Positions 10,075 through 18,300 of a stretch of 64,000 bases of DNA are shown here, piece by piece. Location: the NCBI RefSeq assembly GCF_900142365.1, contig NZ_FRAP01000001.1, positions 1 through 64,000 of the forward strand. Direction: 5' to 3'. Within the stretch, counting starts at the first letter, position 1. Every line of letters starts with the position of its first letter. This DNA comes from Pseudonocardia thermophila. GTDB lineage: Bacteria; Actinomycetota; Actinomycetes; Mycobacteriales; Pseudonocardiaceae. Position numbers and translations under genes: made by a program. The notes under the pieces were generated by a model. The model was given only the letters and a program-made list of their open reading frames with translations. It was not told where the DNA came from and did no database searches.

Positions 10075-10722
10075 GTGCCCTCCCGCCAGCCGGACCGCGC
10101 GGATCCCGAGATCGTCCTGCGGCTGCTCACCGAGGCGTACCCGGACGCCCGCGTCGAGCTGGCCGCGAGCAATCCCCTGGAGCTGCTGATCGCGATCGTG
10201 CTGTCCGCGCAGACGACGGACGAGCGGGTCAACTCGGTCACGCCCGAGCTGTTCACCCGCTACCGCACCGCCGCCGACTACGCGGCCGCCGACCTCGCCG
10301 ACCTGGAGCGCATCCTCGGCCCGGTCGGCTACTACCGGCAGAAGGCGAAGGCGGTGAAGGCCGTCGCCACCGCGCTCGTGGAGCGGTTCGACGGCGAGGT
10401 GCCGCGGACCGTCGAGGAGCTGGTGTCGATCCCGTGGGTCGGCCGCAAGTCGGCGCACCTGCTGGTCGTCAGCATGTTCGGTGGGTCTGCGCTCGCCGTC
10501 GACACCCACGTCAAGCGGCTGGCCAAGCGGCTCGGCTGGACCACGCAGGATGACGCCGACAAGGTGGAGGCCGAGGTCGCGGCGTTGTTCGACCCGGCCG
10601 AGCTGGGCAGACTGACCCTCACCGCGATCCTGCACGGCCGGCGCGTCTGCACGGCGCGCAGACCAGCCTGCGGGAGCTGCGTGCTCGCTGGGGTGTGTCC
10701 CTCGGCGGGGCAGTTCGGCTGA
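10075..10722 (+). CDS. nth: Endonuclease III (DNA glycosylase/AP lyase)
   Basis: Base-excision repair enzyme that removes oxidised pyrimidines and nicks at abasic sites; 215 residues. The helix-hairpin-helix loop IPWVGRKSAHLL carries catalytic Lys125, and the catalytic Asp is Asp143 in AVDTHVKRL. Four cysteines at 192, 199, 202 and 208 (spacing C-x6-C-x2-C-x5-C) bind the 4Fe-4S cluster. The GTG start at 10075 gives the normal N terminus and leaves a short gap to nadE. A small membrane-protein gene follows 11 bases downstream and may be co-transcribed. Confidence 0.97.
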   Translation: MPSRQPDRADPEIVLRLLTEAYPDARVELAASNPLELLIAIVLSAQTTDERVNSVTPELFTRYRTAADYAAADLADLERILGPVGYYRQKAKAVKAVATALVERFDGEVPRTVEELVSIPWVGRKSAHLLVVSMFGGSALAVDTHVKRLAKRLGWTTQDDADKVEAEVAALFDPAELGRLTLTAILHGRRVCTARRPACGSCVLAGVCPSAGQFG

Positions 10723-10733
10723 CGAGGACCGAC

Positions 10734-11177
10734 ATGATGCAGACCGCCGCGGCGCAGGGGTTGTCCGCCCGGGTGAACCTCGGCGTGCAGCTGGTCGCCC
10801 TCCTCCTCGCGGTCGCCTTGCGGGCGGCGCGACCGGGGCTCGTCACGGAGTTCCTGGTGGCCACGGTGATCGCGCCGCTGCTGGCGCTGCTGCCGGCAGC
10901 CCTCGCGGTGGCGGCGCTGCGGCTGGAGCGGCTGACCGCCCGGCTCGCGGTGCCGTTCGTGCTGTGCGCGCTGTCGCTGGTCGCCTTCGGCGCGTTGGCG
11001 CCGGACGTCGCTGACGGCGCCCGCTGGGTGCCGATCTTCGATCTGCTCGGCGTGCGAGCGCGCCACCCGATCCGGATGGACATCGTCGGCCGGGTCCTCG
11101 GGGCCGGTTACCTGCTGGCTCTCGGGTGGACGGCAGTCCGGTTCCGCATCGAGGCGCGTGCTGCAGCCGGACGGTAG
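10734..11177 (+). CDS. Four-helix integral membrane protein, unknown
   Basis: A 147-residue hydrophobic protein with about four predicted membrane helices: near residues 12-30, 38-62, 72-92 and 118-138. It starts at the ATG at 10734, preceded by GAGGAC, 11 bases after nth. I recognise no family. Its last 70 bases overlap the convergent winged-helix gene on the other strand. The close spacing to nth suggests one transcript, but no functional tie is evident. Confidence 0.6.
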   Translation: MMQTAAAQGLSARVNLGVQLVALLLAVALRAARPGLVTEFLVATVIAPLLALLPAALAVAALRLERLTARLAVPFVLCALSLVAFGALAPDVADGARWVPIFDLLGVRARHPIRMDIVGRVLGAGYLLALGWTAVRFRIEARAAAGR

Positions 11178-12292
11178 GCCATCACCGGTCCAGCGCCGTC
11201 ACGGGTCCAGCGCAGTGCGGCCCGCAGGGCGGCGACGGCCTCGTCCAGCCCGGCCACGGGCGCCTCCTCCGGGAACACGGTGACATCGACGCGGTCGCCG
11301 GCCGGCTCCCAGGTGCCGACGACGCGCCCGTCGCGGACGATCACCGGCGCGATCCAGCCGCCCGCCCGGCTGACCTGGGGACGGCGGGTCGGGTCGAGCA
11401 GCTCCGCGGCGGCGGTGCCGGGGCCGAGGACGAGCTGGTCGAAGGCGGGCAGCAGCACGACCCGGCCGGTGGGGCGGGCGTCGGCGAGGGCGTCGAGATC
11501 GGCGGTGCGGGCGTGGCGGCGCTCGCCGTCCACCTCCACCTCGGTCAACTCCCCGGCCGCCACGAGCTCGCCGAACCACCGCTTCACCGCGGCCCTGCGG
11601 CTGCCACCGCGCAGGAGCCACTGGTCGAACGCGGCCGGGGTCGCTGGGCCGTGCGCCCCCAGGTAGGCCGGGATGACCGTGGCGGCGGCGACGTCGGGAT
11701 CGGGCAGGCCGGACCAGCCGGGGAAGCGGCTGGCGGGGCTGGTGAACGTGACCTTCGCGCCGTCCGGCGCCGGGTCGCCGTTGCAGAGCACGCCCTGCCA
11801 GGCCAGGGGTTTGAGCAGTGTGCCCCACCCGGAGCCGAGCAGTCCGCGCAGCGAGTCGTCACCGGTGCGGTCGAGGATCGCGGCGGCCAGCTCCTCCCGC
11901 GTCAGCTCGGCGTTCTCCAACGCGTCCGCGGCGGCCTCGGTGATCGCTGCGACCTGCGCGGCTGTGGCGAACGTGCGCTGCCACGACCCCTTCTCCCACG
12001 TCCGGGCCGCGGCGAGCAGTGCGAGGTGGGCCGGGGCCTCGTCGACGGGCAGGACGTGGAGCGTGCCGCGGTGGGCCCAGGTGCGCATGAGCGTGCGGTC
12101 GTGCAGGGCCGCGGAGACGGCGCCGAGGCCCGCGCCGCGCACGGCCACCGCTTGCTCCGCGCAGGAGGCGACCTGCGCCTGGACGCCCGCGAGTCGCCGC
12201 ACGACGGTGTCGGCGTCGACGGGCTGGTCGAAGTCGAGGCAGCGGGCCATCCGCCACGCCCGGACCTGGTCGGCGGTGAACCGCGGGGTCAC
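11108..12292 (-). CDS. Winged-helix DNA-binding domain protein (HTH_42/YcaQ-like)
   Basis: A 394-residue protein of the winged-helix family (Pfam HTH_42) that includes interstrand-crosslink DNA glycosylases (AlkZ/YcaQ) and many uncharacterised actinobacterial homologues. Typical segments are the N-terminal VRRLAGVQAQ, LHDRTLMRTWAHRGTLHVLP, WGTLLKPLAWQGVLC, and a C-terminal LLPAFDQLVLG. I could not identify the AlkZ catalytic QxQ motif with certainty; VQAQVAS at about residues 31-37 is a candidate. The GTG start overlaps the CGNR gene stop by four bases (GTGA), so the pair is coupled. Confidence 0.8.
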   Translation of the reverse strand: MTPRFTADQVRAWRMARCLDFDQPVDADTVVRRLAGVQAQVASCAEQAVAVRGAGLGAVSAALHDRTLMRTWAHRGTLHVLPVDEAPAHLALLAAARTWEKGSWQRTFATAAQVAAITEAAADALENAELTREELAAAILDRTGDDSLRGLLGSGWGTLLKPLAWQGVLCNGDPAPDGAKVTFTSPASRFPGWSGLPDPDVAAATVIPAYLGAHGPATPAAFDQWLLRGGSRRAAVKRWFGELVAAGELTEVEVDGERRHARTADLDALADARPTGRVVLLPAFDQLVLGPGTAAAELLDPTRRPQVSRAGGWIAPVIVRDGRVVGTWEPAGDRVDVTVFPEEAPVAGLDEAVAALRAALRWTRDGAGPVMAYRPAAARASMRNRTAVHPRASR

Positions 12293-12864
12293 CGCGCACC
12301 TCCGCGGGACCGGTGGGCGCGGACCTTGGCGAGGGTGCCGCAGCGCTGCATCGAGCACCAGCGGCGGTTGCCGGGCCGGGAGGTGTCGAGCAGCAGCAGG
12401 CCGCAGTCGGGAGCTGCGCAGACCCGGACCCGCTCGCGCAGCGGGCCGCCGAACAGGTCCACCGCGTCGCGGGCGAGCGTCGCCAGCGCCTGTGCGGCGG
12501 TCGGGGCGACGAACGTCGTCGATGCGCCGTCGAGCGCCGGCACGAGCGGGCTCGTCGCCGCGAACCGGTTGACGACCGCGATGTGCTCGGCGAGCACCGG
12601 ATCGGCGGGGGAGGCACCCGCCGCGACCGCGTACGCGAGGCGGGTGACGGCGGTGCGGAGCTCGCGGAACGGCTCGACGTCGGCGTCCGACGCCCTGATC
12701 TCCAAGCCGGGCGCGTGGAGGATCGTCGGTAGCCATCGGCGCAGGTCGGCGGCGTCGTGGATGAGCTCCCAGTGCGCGGCGTGCTCCGGGGCGCCGCCGC
12801 TGTGGACGAAGTCCAGGCAGGGCCGGCCGCTGCGCCAGCGGCGGGCGTCGGGGTCGGGAGCCAT
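12289..12864 (-). CDS. CGNR zinc-finger (ABATE-domain) transcription regulator
   Basis: 191 residues. The N terminus (RPCLDFVHSGG) and the helical middle match the ABATE domain, a putative ligand-binding module. The C terminus carries the zinc finger, Cys in RVCAAPDCG and in RWCSMQRCG. The name-giving CGNR here reads CGTL, a deviation in the third and fourth positions. The family is regarded as stress- or ligand-responsive DNA-binding regulators. It is first of a two-gene unit with the coupled winged-helix protein and is divergent from the SMC operon, 285 bases away, so regulation of either neighbour is possible. Confidence 0.85.
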   Translation of the reverse strand: MAPDPDARRWRSGRPCLDFVHSGGAPEHAAHWELIHDAADLRRWLPTILHAPGLEIRASDADVEPFRELRTAVTRLAYAVAAGASPADPVLAEHIAVVNRFAATSPLVPALDGASTTFVAPTAAQALATLARDAVDLFGGPLRERVRVCAAPDCGLLLLDTSRPGNRRWCSMQRCGTLAKVRAHRSRGGAR

Positions 12865-13149
12865 GTCACCAGTCTAAGTGGTTACCGATCGGCCGTCTGG
12901 TCGCGCGGTGGATCGGTGGGCACCGCACGCCGGCGCCGTCGTCTCGTCCCTCCGTGTCGGGTGCTGTTGAGCGCGGGGCTGGGTGACCACCCGGCAGCGC
13001 CGGTGCGGCGCCCGAGGCGGCGGACGACGCGCAGCGGCGACCACGTGCCGACGCAGCGCGCAACTGGCGGCGATACCACGGCTCGCGGTGCGTCCGGCCC
13101 AACGGTATCCCCTGACCGGGCGCCCGGGCCCGCCTCGTACGCTCGCCCG

Positions 13150-14652
13150 GTGCCGGGATCGATCGGGGCTGGCCCAGAGCCCGTCGTGTCGCCCGCTGCG
13201 GATGCCAGCGCCCGGGCCCGTTGGCGGTCGCTCGTGCTCACCGACCCCATCTCGCGGCTGGTGCGCAACGCCGCGCACGCGGGCATCGCGGGCGTCGACG
13301 AGGGACGCTACGACCTGCGCCGGCTGGCTCTGGCGGCGATCGACGTCGTGGTGGGGCAGATGGGGTTCGCCCGTGAGGCGACGCTCGACGACGTCTTGGA
13401 CGCGCTGGCGCGGCTGTGCGCCCGCATGCATCCCGACGCGCCGCACGAATGGCCCCTCGTCGCGCAGACGGTGCTGAAGGGCCTGCTCAACGACGCGAAC
13501 GACGGGCGGCGGTTCACCTACCGGTTCGCGGACCTGTCCGATCCCGAGACGGCGCGGTGGGAGCCGTACAGCTTCCGGCTGCTCTCGCTGCGCGACACCG
13601 AGTTCGGTCCCGTGCTGGTGGCCAGCGACCAGGCGATCACGCTGTTCCTGCACGGGCTGGACGTCGATCTGGAGGACGCCGACCGGGCGCTCGCCCACGT
13701 GCTGCAGCGGCAGCTGGAGGACCGCCGGTTCGACGCCGCCGCGCGCACGGCGGCGCAGGCGGAGCGGACCAGCGTCGGGCTGTCGGCGACCCTGGCGGAG
13801 CTGCTGGACGCCACCCGCCGGGACGTGACGTCGACGGACTGGGTGGCCGACCTGCCGGAGCGGCTGACCCGAGCCCGCAAGCACGTCGAGGAGCGGATCG
13901 CGGAGGACGACCGGTTCCTGGAGCACGTGCAGCACGGGTTGGACACCGAGGTGTCCCCGGAGGTCCGCGCGGTGTCCGGGCAGATCGTCGACCTGCTGAC
14001 CCGGGCCAAGCAGGTGCACCTGGACCTGGAGAAGCGACTGGTCGGGGCCCGCGAGGTGTTCCTCGCCGCGCAGGTGCGGCAGCGGATCGCGCGCCGGCGC
14101 AGGCTGCGCATGCTCAACCTCGGCCAGGACGTGCTCGCGCCGGTGCTCGAGCTGCCGGTCGAGCAGGCACTGGCGGTGACCGAGCCGTTCGCCGACCGCG
14201 CGCTCGGGGTCACGGTGCCGCGGCTGCCCCGGTTCGACGACCTGATCGAGGCCCTGTGGGCCGCCCCGCGGGCTCCCGAGCCCGAGGCACCGCCGGAGGA
14301 GGCCGAGCTCCCGGAGGACGCCGAGGACCCGCAGGGCTACCCGCCCGAGGTCGTCGAGGCCGCGCGCGACGTGCTGGCCCGGGTCGACGACGGCGAGACC
14401 GCGTTGTCCGACCTGCTCGCCGCCGACCTGCCCGACGAGGTCGCCGAGCTGGTGGCCCTGTCGGCGCTGTGGGCCTTCGCACCCGATCCGGGTGATGACG
14501 ACACGGCCGGATCAGACGTCGGGTTCCTCGCCGCGGGGCTGGTCGCCGTCCCCACCGGCGAGGTGATCACCGACGGCCCGTTCCGCGGTCCCGACCTGCT
14601 GCTCACCCGCCCGATGCCCGAACCCGTTCCCCTGCAGGAGGACGCCGAGTGA
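13150..14652 (+). CDS. Kleisin-like (MukF/MksF/JetA-type) subunit of an SMC complex
   Basis: About 500 residues, largely helical and acidic, with no signal peptide. N-terminal residues 30-130 (SRLVRNAAHAGIAGVDEGRY and EWPLVAQTVLKGLLND) look like a winged-helix dimerisation domain. A long helical region rich in charged residues follows (residues 190-330: RARKHVEERIAEDDRFLEHV). A Pro/Glu-rich linker at 375-400 leads into a C-terminal small domain. Size, first position and the following two genes fit the MukF/MksF/JetA role of bridging the SMC heads. No DUF3375 motif was recognised, so it is a divergent or separate family. The start is uncertain: GTG 13150 and GTG 13186 are both possible, without a clear Shine-Dalgarno. 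Confidence 0.6.
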   Translation: MPGSIGAGPEPVVSPAADASARARWRSLVLTDPISRLVRNAAHAGIAGVDEGRYDLRRLALAAIDVVVGQMGFAREATLDDVLDALARLCARMHPDAPHEWPLVAQTVLKGLLNDANDGRRFTYRFADLSDPETARWEPYSFRLLSLRDTEFGPVLVASDQAITLFLHGLDVDLEDADRALAHVLQRQLEDRRFDAAARTAAQAERTSVGLSATLAELLDATRRDVTSTDWVADLPERLTRARKHVEERIAEDDRFLEHVQHGLDTEVSPEVRAVSGQIVDLLTRAKQVHLDLEKRLVGAREVFLAAQVRQRIARRRRLRMLNLGQDVLAPVLELPVEQALAVTEPFADRALGVTVPRLPRFDDLIEALWAAPRAPEPEAPPEEAELPEDAEDPQGYPPEVVEAARDVLARVDDGETALSDLLAADLPDEVAELVALSALWAFAPDPGDDDTAGSDVGFLAAGLVAVPTGEVITDGPFRGPDLLLTRPMPEPVPLQEDAE

Positions 14653-15362
14653 CCGCTGTGGCCGCCGACCTCACCGATGTGCGCGCCGCGGCCGAGCTGC
14701 TGCAGTTCGGCCTCTCCCGGCGCGTGCGCCCGGTGGAGGGCAGCGAGTACCGGAAGCTGCTCGACCGCTACCGCGACGAGTTGAGGTTCAAGGACGTCGT
14801 CGACACGATGGCCGAGGGGCTCGGGCTGGAGGTCCTCGGCACGCCGCGGGCCGGCATCGTGCTCGCCCCCGAGCCGGGCGGCCCGTTCGCGACCCGCCTC
14901 GGCGACCTGCGGGCCATGGACCAACACGAGAAGCTGATCTTCGGGCTGGTCCTGGTCGGGATCGCCGCCTACGCCTACCCGAACGACGTCGACTTCGACG
15001 ACCCGGAGACCCGGCTGGTCGAGGTCACCGCGATCGAGGAGTTCCTGCGCACCGCGGTCGCCAAGGCGGACCTGTCGGAGGCGGAGGAACGGGCCCGGGC
15101 CGCCGCCGAGCTCTACGCCGATCTGCCCGCGCTCGTGCTGACCAGCACCGGGCGGCGGGCCCGCGGCTGCACACTGCGGGCGATCGAAGAGGTCCTGGCC
15201 TGGCTGGTGAGCCAGGGCGCGGCCCGCGAGGCCACCTCGCTCGGGCCGGACACGTTCCACCTCACCGACCACTTCCGGCTGCTCGTCGCCGACAGCGCCG
15301 GCACCACCGCGCTGGACGCGCTGCGCGCGGTGCGCCGCGAGACCGCGGCGGAGGCGAGCTGA
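14649..15362 (+). CDS. MukE/MksE/JetB-like small subunit of an SMC complex
   Basis: 237 residues, predicted as two winged-helix-like lobes. The first contains SRRVRPVEGSEYRKLLDRYR and DTMAEGLGLEVLGTPRAGIV, the second RGCTLRAIEEVLAWLVSQGA and FHLTDHFRLLVADSAG. MukE/JetB proteins are about 220-240 residues and bind the kleisin. The GTG start overlaps the kleisin stop by four bases (GTGA), and the SMC gene starts at its stop (TGATG), so all three are translationally coupled. The conserved-looking ...FKDVVDTMAEGLGLEV... and MDQHEKLIFGL segments would be useful search seeds. The assignment rests on size, order and predicted fold, not on a recognised Pfam motif. Confidence 0.55.
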   Translation: MTAVAADLTDVRAAAELLQFGLSRRVRPVEGSEYRKLLDRYRDELRFKDVVDTMAEGLGLEVLGTPRAGIVLAPEPGGPFATRLGDLRAMDQHEKLIFGLVLVGIAAYAYPNDVDFDDPETRLVEVTAIEEFLRTAVAKADLSEAEERARAAAELYADLPALVLTSTGRRARGCTLRAIEEVLAWLVSQGAAREATSLGPDTFHLTDHFRLLVADSAGTTALDALRAVRRETAAEAS

Positions 15363-18300
15363 TGGCGACCGGCCGAGGACCGGTCATGTGGCAGATCCGC
15401 CGGATCCGCCTCGACCACATCGGACCGGCGGCCGCCCGGTTCCTCGACGTCACCCTCGACTTCACCGACGCCCAGGGGCATCCGCTCGACACGATCCTCT
15501 GGCTGCGCAACGGCGGCGGGAAGTCGACGGTGCTCTCGCTGGTGTGCGCGCTGATCCGGCCGCACCGGCGCGACTTCCTCGCCACCGCTGCCACCGGCAA
15601 GCACCTCGAGGACTACGTGCTCGGCTCCGACACCGCGCACGTCGTCGTCGAGTGGTCCGGCCCGGACGGGCGCACCCTCGTCACCGGGGCGGTGTACGAG
15701 TGGGCCGACCGCACCCAGCCCGCCGACCCGACCCGCGACCACGACCGGCTCGTCTCCCGCTGGTACCTGTTCACCCCGCAGCCGGGGAGGGCGGAGCTGG
15801 ACCTGCTGCCGTTCCGCACCGAGGACGGGCGGCAGACGCCGCTGCGCGAGTTCGTGGCCGCCGTGCGGGCGTGGGACGCGATCCCGCACTGCGGGGCCGC
15901 GGTCACCGACGGCATGGACCGCTGGCGGCAGATGCTCGACGCCCAGGGCCTCGACCCGGAGATCTTCACCCCGATCCTGCAGATGAACGCCACCGAGGGC
16001 GGGATCGAGGGGCAGTTCCAGTTCCGCACCGCCGACCAGTTCGTCCAGTACCTGCTGGAGCTGATCGTCGATCCCGAGGTGCCCGGTGCCGTCGCGGACA
16101 TCCTCGAACGGGTGCGCGCCGGGCTGGCCGAACGGCCCGAGCTGCTGGCCGACCTCGCGTTCGCCGAGGAGGCCGGGCCGCGGCTGCGCGAACTGGTCGC
16201 CGCCGGCGCGGCCGATCGCGCGGCCGCCGACGCGCTCGAGCGCGAGACCGCGGCGGCGCGCAGCCTGCTCGCCGGGCTCGCCGCCGCGGCCACCGAGGCG
16301 GACGCGGCCGCGGAGGTCGCCGCGGCGGCGGTCACCGCCCACGAGGCCGACGCCACCCGACACGCCGCCGCCGAGCAGACCGAGCAGCGCGCCGCCCGGC
16401 GCTGGCGGCGCGTGGCCGCTCAGCACCGGCACACCGCCGCGCAGGACGCGGTGGAGGCGCACACCCGAGCCGAGCAGGAGGCCGCCGCCCGGCTGGCGGC
16501 GTGGCGCGCGGTGCCGACGGTCCACGCCCTGCGCGCGGCCGAGCAGCGCACCCGCCACCTCGAGCTCCAGCTCGCCGCCGCCACCGAGGACGCCGAACCG
16601 CTGCGGGAACGCCGTGACGCCGCCGCCCGCGACTACGCCGCCGCGCTCGACCGCGCCGTCGCCGCCCTCGACGAGGAGATCGCCGCGGCGGGTGCGGAGG
16701 CCCAAGCCGAGCGCGAGGCCGAGCGCGCCGCCCGGGACCGGGCCGAGGCCGCGCGGGACGTGCGGGCCCGGGTCGCCGTCGAGCTGGAGACCGCACGTGC
16801 GGCGCTGGCCGCGCTCGACCGCGACCTGACCGCGGCCGTGGCAGCCGGGCACCTGCTCGAGGGCGAGGACGCTGCGGCCGCGCTGGACCGGCACCGCGCC
16901 GCGGACGCGGCCGCCCAGGCCGAGCTGGCCGGGCTCGCCGACGCCCAGCGGGCCCTCGCCGCCGAACGTCAGGAGCTGCGGGAACGCGGAACAGCGCTGC
17001 TGACCGAGCGGGCCGTCGTCGAACGCGAACGGGCCGAGCTCGACGCCCGTCACCGCAAGCTGTCCACGCGGGTCGCCGAGCTGGCCGCCGACGAGCGCCT
17101 GCGCTCGCTGAGCGACGGGGAGCTGACCGACCCGGTCGCCGAGGCACGCGATCTCGGCGATGCCCTCGCCCACGCGATCGCCCGGGCCCAGCGGCGGCGC
17201 ATCGAGCTCGCCGTCGATGGGGCCGAGGACGAGCGCGCCCTCGCGGCGCTGTCGGCCACCCAGCTGCTGCCCGGCAGCCTCGATCTCGTCCACGCCCACG
17301 ACGTGCTGGAGCAGGCCGGGATCAGCGCCGTCACCGGATGGCGCTACCTCGCCGACCACGTTGAGCCGCAGGCCCGCTCCGCGGTGCTGCGGGCCGCCCC
17401 CGCGCTGGCGTCCGGGCTGCTCGTGCACGACCCGGAGGATCTGCCCCTGGCGATGAAGGTGCTCGACGAGGCCGGGCTGCGGCCGCTGTCGGCGATCGTC
17501 GTCGGCACCACCGCACAGCTCGCCGCGGCTGCCGCGGATCCGGCTGCTGCCGCACCGGGGTTCCTGGTCCCACCCGCCCCCGCCCTGACCGACCGGACCG
17601 CCGCCGGCGCGGAGCTCGAGGCCCGGGAGCGGGCACGGGCCGGCCGCAGCGCTCAGGACGCGGAACTGCTCGCCGCGTTGGAGCGCGACACCGAGCTGCA
17701 GGGGCGGCTGCGCGAGCTGGTCGCCGCCTGCCCACCCGGCACGCTCGACGCGCTGGCGGCCGCCCGCGAGGCCGCCGACGAGCGGCTGGCCGAGCTGGCC
17801 CGGGAGGCGGCCGACCTCGCCGAGGCCGAGGATGCGCTCGCCGTCCGCGACGCCGAGCTGCACGCCGCCCGCAGTGCTGCCGAGGAGGTCCGCCGGGCCG
17901 CGGCCGCGGCGCTGGGCGTGCTCGGTGCGCTCGCCGAACGCGCCGCCGAAGCCCCCCGCGAGCAGCTCGCCGCACTGCCCGCCGCGCTCGCGGCCGCCGC
18001 GCGGGACGTCGAAGAGGCAGCCGCGGCCGAGGCCCGCCACCGGGCGCTCGCGGAGGCGGCCCGCCGCCACGCTGAGGCGCTCGCCCGCACCCAGCAGGCC
18101 CGCCGCGACGAACGTGCCGCTCTCGGTGCAGTGCCGGACGGTGGATCCGACCCCGATCTCTCGGTCGACGCGGCCCGCGCCGCGTGGAAGGCCGCCGACC
18201 GGGCCTACCGCCGGGAGGTGGCCGAGTCCGCGCTGGCCTCGGCGCTGGAGGAGGCCCGGCACGCCGAGGCCCGGGCCCGCGACCAGGTCGCCGCGCTGCC

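Noticed and set aside
12757..13149. N-terminal extension of the kleisin-like frame
   Set aside because: The open frame continues upstream by 131 codons, but it is Arg/Pro-rich, overlaps the divergent CGNR gene and has no start with a ribosome binding site. The protein-like sequence begins near 13150-13250.
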